Of a stretch of 64,000 nt of DNA, positions 32,769-43,620 are shown in pieces (the stretch's first letter is position 1; each line of letters begins with the position of its first letter). Made by a program: the position numbers and the translations under genes. Below the pieces are notes generated by a model. It ran no database searches, was not told where the DNA came from, and saw only the letters and a program-made list of their open reading frames with translations. The stretch comes from Clitoria ternatea (taxonomy: Eukaryota > Streptophyta > Magnoliopsida > Fabales > Fabaceae), in assembly GCA_037962975.1 (NCBI GenBank), contig CM075669.1:190968501-191032500 (forward strand), written 5' to 3'.

Positions 32769-35700
32769 TAGGTATGCTTCAAGGCAAGCAACACCCATTG
32801 ATATTTGGATAGTGGGTGTTCAAAACACATGACGGGAGACAAAAGCAAGTTCATATCATTTACTCCACGAAATAAGGGATTCGTTACTTATGGAGATAAC
32901 ACGAAGGGAAGAATACTAGGAATCGGAAATGTCAGTAAAAACTCTTCCACTTCTATAAACGATGTATTATATGTTGAAGGACTTAAACATAACTTGCTTA
33001 GTATTAGTCAATTATGTGACAAAGGCTATAAAATTATTTTTGAATCAAATGGTTGCATAATTGAAAATAAGCTAAACAAAGAAATAAAATTCGTTGGTCA
33101 AAGAGTTGATAATATTTATATGATTAATCTTGATTGCCTTGCTTCAAATGATGTGCAATGCTTCATAACTAAAGAGGATGAATCATGGCTATGGCATAGA
33201 AGAATTGCTCATATTCATATAGACCATTTGAATAAACTCGTTTCAAAAGATTTAGTAATTGGTTTACCAAAATTAAAGTTCGAAAATAAATTCTGTGACG
33301 CATGTCAAAAGGGAAAACAAGTAAAGGTTTCTTTTCAAGCGAAAAATGTTGTTTCAACAAATAGACCTTTACAGCTTTTACATATGGATTTATTTGGACC
33401 TTCAAAAATTAAGAGTTTTGGTGGAAACTATTATGGTCTTGTGATTGTGGATGATTATTCTAGATATACATGGACTCTGTTTCTTACTCATAAACATGAA
33501 GCATATCATGCATTTAAGAAACTTGCCAAGATCATCCAGAACGAACAAAATTTGAAAATAGCATCTATTCGAACTGATCATGGGGGAGAATTTGAAAACC
33601 AACTTTTTGAAAAGTTTTATGAAAAATTTGGCATTGATCATAATTTTTCGGCTCCAAGAACTCCACAACAAAATGGAGTAGTTGAAAGGAAAAATTGATC
33701 TTTAGCGGAGCTCGCAAGAACTATGTTAAGTGAAAGTAACATCTCAAAACATTTTTGGGCCGATGCGGTAAATACTGCTTGCCATGTTATGAACCGATGT
33801 TTGATAAGGACTATATTAAAGAAAACCCCCTATGAGCTTTATAAAGGAAGAAAACCAAATATTTCTTATTTTCATATATTTGGATGCAAATGCTTTGTGT
33901 TAAACAATGGAAAGGATAATCTCGGCAAATTTGATGCAAAAGCTAATGAAGCAATTTTCTTAGGTTATTCATCTACTAGTAAGGCATATCGACTCTTTAA
34001 CAAACGAACATGTACAATTGAAGAGTCTATACATGTCAAATTTGATGAACTTAACAAAAATCCTCCGTGAAAGGAAATTGATGATCTTGTAGGTACCTTC
34101 CAAGAAATGAACTTGGAAGATGAAGAAGGAAATAAAAATGAAGGAGATACAACACAAAATGAAGAACCTCAACAAAAGGAATGGATCACCTTAAAGAATC
34201 ACCCCTTGGACAATATCATAGGTGAAATAACAAAAGGTGTAAGTACTCGAAACGCTATTAGAAATGCATGTAATCATTTAGCCTTTGTATCACAAATAGA
34301 ACCCAAATGCATAGATGAAGCTATTATTGATGAACATTGGGTGTTGGCCATGCAAGAAGAATTGAATCAATTTGAAAGAAATGAAGTTTGGGAATTAGTG
34401 CCAAGACCCAATGATCACCAAATAATAGGAACAAAATGGGTGTTTAGGAATAAACTAGATGAGAATGGCATAATTACTAGGAATAAAGCTAGGCTAGTAG
34501 CTAAAGGTTATAATCAAGAAGAAGGAATTGATTATGAAGAAACATATGCACCCGTAGCTAGGCTAGAAGCCATTAGACTACTATTAGCCTTTACATGTTA
34601 CAGGGACTTTAAATTGTACCAAATGGATGTCAAGAGTGCTTTCTTGAATGGCTATATTCAAGAGGAAGTGTATGTTGATCAACCTCCAGGTTTTGAAAAC
34701 TATCAATTTCCAAATCATGTTTTCAAACTAAAGAAAGCCTTGTATGGTTTAAAACAAGCTCCAAGAGCTTGGTATGAAAGATTGAGCAAATTCCTTTTAG
34801 AAAACAACTTTCAAAGAGGAAAGGTTGACACAACATTATTCATAAAGCACAAAAAGAATGACATACTATTGGTGCAAGTATATGTTGATGATATAATCTT
34901 TGGTGCCACTAATGAGTCAATGTGCAAGGAGTTTGCTAAGTTAATGCAGGAAGAATTTGAGATGTCCATGATGGGGGAACTTACTTTCTTCCTTGGACTA
35001 CAAATCAAGCAAACTAATGAAGGCACATTCATTAGTCAATCAAAGTACTGCAAGGAATTGCTTAAGAAATTCAACATGGACAAGGCAAATGACATTGCCA
35101 CACCTATGGGCACTTCATGTTATTTGGACAAGGATGAAAAGGGTAAGGACGTTGAACTCACAAAATTTAGAGGTATGATTAGATCCTTACTTTACTTAAC
35201 CGCTAGTAGACCGGATATCATGTTTGCTGTTTGTATGTGTGCCAGATATCAAGCATGCCCAAAGGAATCACACCTTACTACAGTGAAAAGAATAATGAAA
35301 TATCTTGTTGGAACTCAAAATGTTGGTCTATGGTACCCCAAAGGAGTTGAATGCACTTTAGTAGGATATTCTGATTCGGATTTTGCAGGATGTAAACTAG
35401 ATAGGAAAAGCACTAGTGGAACATGTCACTTACTTGGTAGTTCTCTTGTTTCTTGGCATAGCAAGAAACAAGTAAGTGTTGCACTATCCACAGCTGAGGC
35501 AGAATATGTTGCAGCTGGTAGTTGTTGTGCTTAAATCCTTTGGATGAGACAACAACTTCTAGATTTTGGTGTTATGTTAGACCATGTGCCTCTCAAATGT
35601 GATAATACAAGTGCTATTAATATTTCAAAGAATCCTGTAATGCATTCAAGAACCAAACATATTGAGATTCGACATCATTTCATTAGAGATCATGTATTAA

Positions 35701-35834
35701 AAGGTGATTGTGTGCTTGAACATGTTGAAACTTCTAAGCAATTAGCAGATATCTTCACCAAACCTCTAGCAAAAGAGCAATTCATTCATATTAGAAGAGA
35801 ATTAGGAATCCTTCATATAACCAATTGTGTTTGA
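32769..35834 (+). pseudogene. Element G pol: protease, integrase, reverse transcriptase, RNase H
   Basis: One reading frame, different from gag's, runs through the region without indels but with nonsense codons at 32799 (TGA for Trp before the protease), 33696 (TGA for Arg), 34068 (TGA) and 35532 (TAA for Gln). Protease: LDSGCSKHMTGD at 32805. Pre-integrase zinc site: LWHRRIAHIH ... CDACQKGK. Integrase core: LLHMDLFGPS, IRTDHGGEFEN and QQNGVVERKN. Reverse transcriptase: TKWVFRNKLDENG, YQMDVKSAFLNG and the catalytic QVYVDDIIFGAT near 34876. RNase H: GYSDSDFAGC, LSTAEAEY, then TKHIEIRHHFIRD. The stops make it non-autonomous. Confidence 0.94.
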
Positions 35835-36516
35835 ATAAATGAATGATTTTGATAATTGCTTGACTCTGAATTATGTTTCATAAAGTTCGAAATGTTCTAA
35901 GGAATAACTTTATAAACTTTTAGTCTTTTGAAACAAAATCTGCAAAATTTGGGCGTTTTTAAGCAAAATAATCGATTACAAAGGTTGAAATAATCGATTA
36001 GTAAGCTCCTGATTCTTACCTAATCGATTACTCCTTGATACCTAATCAATTACAAAGCTTCTGTTTTCTACCTAATCGATTACCACTTGGTCCATAATCG
36101 ATTACAAAGCCTCTGTTTCAGGTCCAAAATGTTTCATCTTTACACTAATCGATTACCATCCTTCCTCAATCGATTAGGACGATTCTGTTTTCAACCCAAT
36201 CGATTACCCACCTTCCCTAATCGATTACCCACTGTACGAAATGATTCAAATTCCTCAAAAACAGTTACCTAATCGATTACTTATGCCTCGTAATCGATTA
36301 GCATCGAGTCTGTGATAGTCAAACGCTGTTTTCCAAGGCCTGCTCATTTTCTCTTCCCATTCAACTCCCAGTAAACCACTTTCTCTCTTTTCTAAACCTA
36401 CTTTTTCCTATAAATACATCCCTACTCACCTTCTCTTCTCACACTACCTTTTCCACTTCCTCAAGCCTCAAAAAGCTCTCACTCTCTTCTCATCTTCTTT
36501 CCCTTTCTCCACCACC
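35835..36516. repeat. Element G spacer with a second TAATCGATTAC palindrome array
   Basis: About 680 bp between pol and the extra ORF. From ~35968 to 36302 it carries about 12 AATCGATTA motifs like those in the LTR. A promoter-like stretch follows: TATAAATACATCC at 36410-36422, ~100 bp upstream of the next ATG. This looks like a duplicated LTR-type control region in front of the 3' ORF. Confidence 0.85.
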
Positions 36517-37618
36517 ATGTCTTCCTCATGCAATGTCAAAAGGGCAAGGTCCTCCATGGCCCAAGCCAATAATCCCCTTGATTTCTCTAGGTTTTTCTCA
36601 AGCCATAGAGACCTTCAACACTTCATCAATCACTTTTCTGAAAAAGACATCATGACCCCCCACTACACCATTGCTGAAACTTTTGACAACCATAGCCTCA
36701 CCTTAACCCAATGCCTCCACCACTACAACCTCTTCCCCTTCCTCACCCTCAAGGAAGAACTTTACTATCCGAAACTCATCCGGGTATTTTACTGCAACCT
36801 CAAGCTTGTCAATGGGGTAATAGAATCAAAGGTCAAAAATGTGACCATCAAGCTCACAAATGCCCAGTTGGTGGAAATTTCTCTTCTGCCACTCAATGAT
36901 GCCGAGTTCGATGGAGGAGATCCTGAGGATGAATGGGGTTTCAACGCTCACTACCCGACAATCCCTATGGAAAGTTGATCGCCCAAGAAGCAACCACAAG
37001 CTGGTGGGCCACTTGACCATGAACAACCGCCTCCTACACTTCTTCTTGGTCAAGATGTTGGTTCCCCGTGGTGGGAACTATGCTTTGGTAGAAGAGGATG
37101 ATGTCCTCTTGATGTGGGCTATGTTGAACCAAAAAGAGATAAATTGGGTTCAAATGATCAAGCTCCACATGCGCCAAGCCAAGGATCAGCAAAAGCTTCC
37201 CTACGCCATTCTACTCACTAGAATCTTCAAACATTTTGGAGTAGACTTGGCTGGAGAGCTGTCAGAGAAGGTGCCTCAAAAGGCTTGCATTGGCACCCAT
37301 CACCTCACCAAAATGGGTCTTATTTTTCTGAATGGCGCTTGGTACTCAAGGATGGAAGGCTATCATGCCAACATTCCCTTTGAAGCCCCTACTGATGAAC
37401 CAGTTCCTCCTCCTCCTGCAACACAACCTGCACCAGAAGGCCCCTCTGATCCATTCGCATCTCTCTACGCTCACCTTAATCGCCGCTTCGACCGCATTGA
37501 GAACTCTCTTCAAGAGTTTTCCATGACTGAGCAGCAGCACTTTGAGCTGATGCAACAGCGCTATGAGGAACTCTCACCCCAAATTTCTGAGCTTCGATTT
37601 TTTAATCCGGATAACTAA
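36517..37618 (+). pseudogene. Element G extra 3' ORF (envelope-like position)
   Basis: It starts at ATG 36517 (MSSSCNVKRARSSMAQ) and reads to 36978. The codons then continue in another frame to 37618, so there is a frameshift near 36900-36980. The first half resembles plant retroelement proteins of unknown role (FSRFFSSHRDLQHFINHF, YYPKLIRVFYCNL, LVEISLLPLND). Then come a Pro-rich linker (PVPPPPATQPAPEGP) and a C-terminal amphipathic helix (FDRIENSLQEFSMTEQQHF). Sireviruses often carry an envelope-like ORF here, but I see no signal peptide or convincing membrane segment. It has no cellular homolog that I recognise, and the frameshift makes the full protein unlikely. Confidence 0.72.
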
Positions 37619-37785
37619 ATCCGTTTTTCATGTTTTGATGAATGTGTTTTGTGTTCTGCATTAGTTTTCTTAATTCTGTAAAGTTTCCTTTGATGTACTT
37701 TCCCCTCATTTTCAATTGAATAAAGTTTTACCTTTCATTACATGCCTCTAAATTGCTTTATTATTTTTGATGATTCCAAAAGGGG

Positions 37786-38155
37786 AGAAGAAATAAGTGT
37801 TCATTGTTCATTATTCATCTGTTTTGGCTGTTAAAACAAATATGCTAAAATGATTAATTATCTCTAAGTGCTTAATTATCTTCAAAAGGCATAGATTCCT
37901 AAAGATAGGGGGAGATTTGAAAATGTTTAAGAGATAATGTATACCAGATATTTTTCAAGAGATAAACTGCAAATATACCAGATATTTTTTAAGAGATAAA
38001 CTTGCAAAAATCTGGCTAAGAGATAAGAGATAAGAGATCATGCTGAAATCAAAAGATATGTTTTTGCAGAGATAGAATTAGAGATATGCTTGTTGTTTAA
38101 ACTAACAACCCTCAAGAGATGAACATGGTTTTCATCATCAAAAAGGGGGAGAATG
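37786..38155 (+). other. Repeated polypurine tracts before the 3' LTR of G
   Basis: Three purine tracts stand in a row: AAAAGGGGAGAAGAAATAAG (37788-37807), AAAGATAGGGGGAGA (~37902-37916) and AAAAAGGGGGAGAA (38140-38153), the last directly before the 3' LTR. Multiple polypurine tracts are a reported hallmark of Sireviruses. The AGAGATAA motif also recurs between them. Confidence 0.85.
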
Positions 38156-39609
38156 TGTTTGAATATGATTACAGGTTCAAAGGATTTTGATAATGACAGG
38201 AATCAAGAAGAACATCTTGTAAAAACAAGATTCAGAATCAGACCTGCAAAAACAACGTAGCTAATCGATTAGAGAGACATAGCTAATCGATTAGATAGCT
38301 TCTGTTTTGAATTAGATGCATCAGGAACATATGCTAATCGATTACAAGACCTGAGGAAATCGATTACAGAGCTTCTGGAATGACACTAATCGATTACCTA
38401 AATGTAATAATCGATTACCAACATCAAAAACTGAATTAAATGCATCAGGTATATATGCTAATCGATTACAGGACTTCAGCCAATCGATTACCAAGCTACT
38501 GGAACATCACTAATCGATTACACATGTGTGCTAATCGATTACCAAGTCAACAATTGAATTAAATGCATCAGGTATCATATCTAATCGATTACTGGGCAAA
38601 GACATAATCGATTACCAAGATTCTGAGTTGCAGCTAATCGATTAGGAGATGAATGCTAATCGATTACAGCACGATCTGACATGATAAATTCGAAATGTAA
38701 TCGATTACAGCTCGAGGCGTAATCGATTACGATGGTGGGAAAACACGATTTAGTGGGAAGACAGCTTATTTTTTCACCATTTCTCAGATGCCCACTACAT
38801 GCAACGGCTAGGAACTTCTGCAGCTCATCCATGGCTCTATAAATGCAAGGAAAACACAAGCACAGCTACACATACAATAAGAGGCAATCATTCCTTACCT
38901 TCATTTGTGCTTAGTGAGTCTATTCTTGTGTATACTCTGAAATTTCAAGCCTAGAACTTGTATATCCTCTCATCTTGAGAGTTAGAATTTGTGTGAGCCT
39001 TCACTTGTACATCTACTCCATTAAGAGAGTTATTTGCTTGTAAACACTACACCAAACACAAAGGTTTTCACTCTAGGTTGAGTGGTCACAAAGGTTGGGG
39101 TTCAACCTTTGGGTATTGAGAGTTTGAGAGATTGGGTGGGTTACCCTTGTGCTAGTGAGGATTGAGTTCTTGAGTGTGGGACACTAGGAAGCTGCAATTG
39201 CTCATAGGTTGTAATCTCTAAACTTCAATAGTGGAAATCCTTCAAGTGGGTTGCTTGAAGGCGAGACGTACACCGGGGTTGGTGGAACTCGTTAAATTGG
39301 TTTGAAAGCTCTTCTCCCTTACTCTTTTACATTTATATACTGCACTTAATTGATTTGGATTGATTGATTGTGATTTGGATACTTGAGTTTGCTTGATTAA
39401 GTTAACTTTGAACATTGCATACCAAGTGTTTGATATATTGTCTCAGCTATATCTATCTCTTGTTTTGCATTGTCTTTTGCATTATACTTGACTTCATTTG
39501 CATAATTTCTAAACTTGTGATAAAAGAACTAAGTTCAAAGGCATTCCAAGCAAATTTTTAAAAACTCAATTCACCCCCCCTCTTGAGTATTGAGGCCACT
39601 TGAACAACA
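38156..39609 (+). repeat. Element G 3' LTR
   Basis: TGTTTGAATATG to TTGAACAACA, 1454 bp, colinear with the 5' LTR and ~98% identical by eye. The palindrome array is at 38260-38740. Minus-strand ORFs common to both LTRs are translation noise. Confidence 0.95.
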
Positions 39610-40373
39610 AAACCCACCGCTGTGCCCGAGAAGAAACAGAAAATCTCACATGAGGCCGGCGTGGGAAATATAACAACATCCTTTGGGGCGATCCCGGAGG
39701 CTACTGCCCATCCTGCACCTCTAACTTCCCAACGGGTAAGGATGGATCCGCCCACCCATTCTTTCCTCTCCCCATTCCTGACTTATGAGGGGCCCTCTCC
39801 AGCTGCTCTTCAAACTCCACTATACAAACTCTGTCCCACTTTAGAGGTGGACAAAAAGAAAGAAGCAATTGTCGCTGGAAAATGGCAACTGGCAGATCTG
39901 ACCAGTCTCCTCGACTCAATGAGTCACAATGTTGATAGTGTAAAGGAAGCAGATGAGCTGGGTTCCAAGCTAAAACATCTGAATATCTCCGTTGCTAAGG
40001 ACAAGGCTTATTTAAAGACAGCAGAGGAGAAGCTGAAGAAGGCCCAGGAGCTTGAGTTGGAACGTTCCGTGGAAGTATCTGCTCTGAAGAACACAGTCAA
40101 ATCTCTTAAAGAAAAGATTACTGAACTTCAAGTGGAGGTGACCGGGGTTCCTCTGCTCAAAGATTATCTCAAGGTAGAGAAATAAAAGAATACCCAGCTC
40201 TTTGAGGACCTGAAGGCAGCGGAGGCCGGTAAGCTCAAGAGCGGCGAAGAGTTTGCTGTAAAGGAGAGGGAGCTGCTCAGACAAATTAAAGAGTTGAAGC
40301 AGGGGAGTACCACAGCTGGGTCATTGGAGAAGAAAAATGCCAAGCTGAGGAAGGACCTGCCTAAGGTAAAAGC
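39610..40373 (+). pseudogene. Element B antisense gene, middle part (coiled coil)
   Basis: Right of element G the interrupted exon resumes (TAVPEKKQKISHEAGVG). From ~39850 it forms a long coiled coil (KDKAYLKTAEEKLKKAQELE, VSALKNTVKSLKEKITELQ, KERELLRQIKELKQ). A TAA at ~40183 interrupts it between Lys codons, and the frame continues beyond. It ends at AAAGC (40369-40373), the target of solo LTR F2, and continues at 45568. Coiled-coil tails of this sort are frequent in the C-terminal half of the 'putative gypsy-type transposon' proteins. The role is unknown; oligomerisation is the simplest guess. Confidence 0.75.
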
Positions 40374-41515
40374 TGTAACACCCCGGTTTTCCGGACTCAG
40401 ATCCTGATGAAATCAAGATAATAATTAATAATAATAGGGTAAATTTTTCACGTTTAAAATATTTCTAAACACCTCGACGATTACATCAAGACCCGAATCA
40501 CAGAAAACCGAAGCATACGATTTAATAAAGTAAGACTGGATCGATAGCTAAATTCGCCCATAACAGTATACAAAATAGTAGAGTTTACAGCGGAAGAGAA
40601 ATGTGTATACCGGGCAAACGCCTAGTCCCATATATGACGATATGAGAAAAGGCTCGGCAAAGCATGCAAATAACCGACATAGACCTAATAAAACAAAGCC
40701 TGTCTAATTCACTCACGACATACACATGCATTGCCTAAGACACAATTATATATGTATATATATACATATACATTCGATGATATTCTCCCAACTATCACTA
40801 TCATCAATGTACATCATTCACTTTCAATCTTTCTAGTACACATTAAATCATCACTTACATACTACTTATATATATATATATATTCATCATTCCTAAATAT
40901 GAAGGATTATTTTATACATGACTAAATTCACAAAATCATCTATACCATCATAAACAATCTATTCATTACATAAGAATTCATAAATGATGCCGGCCAAGGC
41001 ACTTCCATTACCACTATTTACCTTCGCCAAAACTTCAATTCAAAGTCTTATCTCAGCCCATGACAACCTTACATCACGATGCTAAAAAGGAGACCACATG
41101 GGAGAGTGAGTTATACATTCAAAATGATGAATATAAATATATTGTGATCATGTGTATATGCATACAATCATCATGTGTGCTTTGCTATAAAATCATTAAT
41201 TCATCATTCAATCATCTTCACATTGATATAATAGGTATACAACCCTCATGAAAACGCATTTCACAACACAAGCAAGCACAAGCACATACACAATCACATT
41301 GCCACTTATCAACAAGGGCATTCACAAATTATCATCATCAATTCATTAAATCTTTACTCAATTCCTCCTCGCAAGGGGTTTCTCATCTCTCGTGGTCATC
41401 CCATCTTAAATGCCATGCTCTTATGGCTAATGCACATGCTAGTGTTTAGAATGCATATGCACGGATCCGATTTTTAATCCAATAATGATCACAATAACTT
41501 AAATTATCATCATCA

Positions 41516-42135
41516 CTCCGGGATATACCCTTCGTGGCACCCCGCAAGGTGATTTTAATTCAATAACAAATCACATGATATCATCTTCACTCAGGGATAC
41601 ACCCTTCGTGGCACCCTGCAAGGTGATTCAATTCAATAACAAATCACATGATATCATCTTCACTCAGGGATACACCCTTCGTGGCACCCCGCAAGGTGAT
41701 ATATTCATCAACATCATAACATCATCATCACTCCGGGATATACCCTTCGTGGCACCCCGCAAGGTGATTTCAATTCAATAACAAATCACATGATATCATC
41801 TTCACTCAGGGATACACCCTTTGTGGTACCCCGCAAGGTGATTCAATTCAATAACAAATCACATGATATCATCTTCACTCAGGGATACACCCTTCGTGGC
41901 ACCTCGCAAGGTGATATATTCATCAACATCATAACATCATCATCACTCCGGGATATACCCTTCGTGGCGCCCCGCAAGGTGATTTCAATTCAATAACAAA
42001 TCACATGATATCATCTTCACTCAGGGATACACCCTTCGTGGCACCTCGCAAGGTGATTCATTTTAATAACAAATCACGTGATATCATCTTCACTCAGGGA
42101 TACACCCTTCGTGGCACCCCGCAAGGTGATTCATT
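41516..42135. repeat. Higher-order tandem repeat in F2 (A-B-B triplets, 215 bp)
   Basis: Nine monomers start at 41516, 41590, 41663, 41731, 41805, 41878, 41946, 42020 and 42093, a strict 74/73/68-bp rhythm. Type A starts CTCCGGGATATACCCTTCG and type B CTCAGGGATACACCCTTCG. Each continues GTGGCACCCCGCAAGGTGAT. The A-B-B triplet of 215 bp is repeated three times. The two 68-codon ORFs here are read-through of the repeat, not genes. Confidence 0.95.
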
Positions 42136-43077
42136 GTGATCGCAACCATATAATATCAATGCTATGCCATGCCATGAATGCAAGATGCAATAATGCATAT
42201 GCCGACCAACCTCGCAAGGATATCTCACCCTCTCACATAGGGATATAATTTGATTTGGCATTTTCAATAATCATATAATCATTTACAAGCCTCTCAAGGC
42301 ATATCATTCATATAATTGGCATTACAATGGCCACAAACATCATTTCATAACAATCAGAAGGCACAGCAGCATCATCATATTACTCCACACTTAGAATTAT
42401 TCGAGGCATACTCATCATTCCACATATGGCACTTACACTTATGCCCAACACAATCATATTCTTGACTTTACATCTTAACATATCATATATATATATATTT
42501 CATTTCATATGGCGAGTCAATACTTGTATTCAACGAAAATGGCTTTACAACATTATCTCATTCATCAACATTGTTTAGTAATTAGTGTGGCGATACCACA
42601 ACTCATTGTTTCAATTCGAAGCCACTCATACAATATTGCACTTGTTACAAAATACAACGACATTACATAATTCATCAATAATAACATATGTCTTTTTACA
42701 CAAGGAATAATCATTACATTATTTATTGTCACACGATACCGATATTATCTTCGATGCATCGGTTTATAACAACCACCTCACCATTCAATCATTCCCCTGA
42801 TGGGTTTGTAATCACCCGAGGGTACAATCTCATAACTCATCATCAAACCCTTAATATTGCTCTCACATGTTCATTCTTGGTGGTTAAGATTTATGTTTCC
42901 CATTATGTATATTATGGGTGTAAACGAGTCATCCGAATGTTTTAATCATTATTCAACACCACCATAATATGTCCTGATTACATATCTTTATACATTCTCT
43001 CAAGCATCTCACAATATAAGGGAAGAAGGCCCAACACCATCAAAACTGAGAAAATAATACAACATTCAATTTTGGGC

Positions 43078-43620
43078 AATTCGCTTGAGCGAGACCTTAC
43101 TCGCTTAAGCGAGATTAACATAGCTCGCTTGGGCGAGCCCCTTTCACGCGAGTGAAAATTGTCCAGCAACGTTTCCACGTTCATTCGCTTGAGCGAGACA
43201 CTACATACTTGGCCACTCGTTCGGGCAAAAATGTTCCAGTAACCATTTCCTTAAATACTCGCTTGAGCGAGGCACCCACTCGCTTAAGCGAGATTCAACC
43301 AGAGGCCATCCCCTCATTCCATACACGTCTCGCTTGAGCGAGGCACACCAGTGTCAGCCACTCGCTTAAGCGAGTATTGTTCCAGCATTGGACCCTCACA
43401 CTCGCTCAAGCGTCTCACACACGCTTGGGCGAAAAACATCCAGTATCAATTTCCTCTCTCGCTCGCTCAAGCGCGGCCACGCCCGCTTGAGTGGGATTTG
43501 TCCAGTGTCTCTACTGCTCACTTCGCACTCGTCTCGCTTGAGCGAATAGCTCACTCGCCTGAGTGAGATTAGGCCAGGGGCCCTAATAATGGTACAGGGG
43601 GTTCTCGCTTGAGCGAGATT
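43078..43620. repeat. Array of CTCGCTTGAGCGAG palindromes in F2
   Basis: The counterpart of 19040-19535: about 16 copies of the 14-bp motif including perfect palindromes (CTCGCTTAAGCGAG). It has an extra unit near 43182-43260 relative to F1, and lacks one of F1's last two units. Confidence 0.9.

Larger units (their letters stand above)
29575..39609 (+). mobile_element. Element G: Sirevirus-like Ty1/copia retrotransposon
   Basis: A complete 10-kb element: 5' LTR 29575-31030, primer site 31033-31044, gag, pol (protease, integrase, reverse transcriptase, RNase H), a spacer with palindromes, an extra 3' ORF, polypurine tracts and 3' LTR 38156-39609. The large coiled-coil gag with two zinc knuckles, the RT/RNase H sequence, the 3' ORF and the repeated polypurine tracts fit the Sirevirus (SIRE1/Maximus) lineage. 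By eye the LTRs differ at about 30 sites (~2%), mostly transitions, so the insertion is fairly young. The flanks (AAACCTA left, AAACCCA right) suggest an imperfect TSD. It sits inside the antisense gene of element B, whose frame resumes at 39610. Confidence 0.93.

Noticed and set aside
29575..39609. Naming element G SIRE1
   Set aside because: Lineage features fit Sireviruses, but the 3' ORF is separated by a 680-bp spacer and a frame change rather than one readthrough stop codon, so I keep a lineage-level name.
41575..41996. Two similar 68-codon ORFs
   Set aside because: They are the translation of the 215-bp repeat, whose period is not a multiple of three (215 = 71x3+2), so no selection on a protein is likely.
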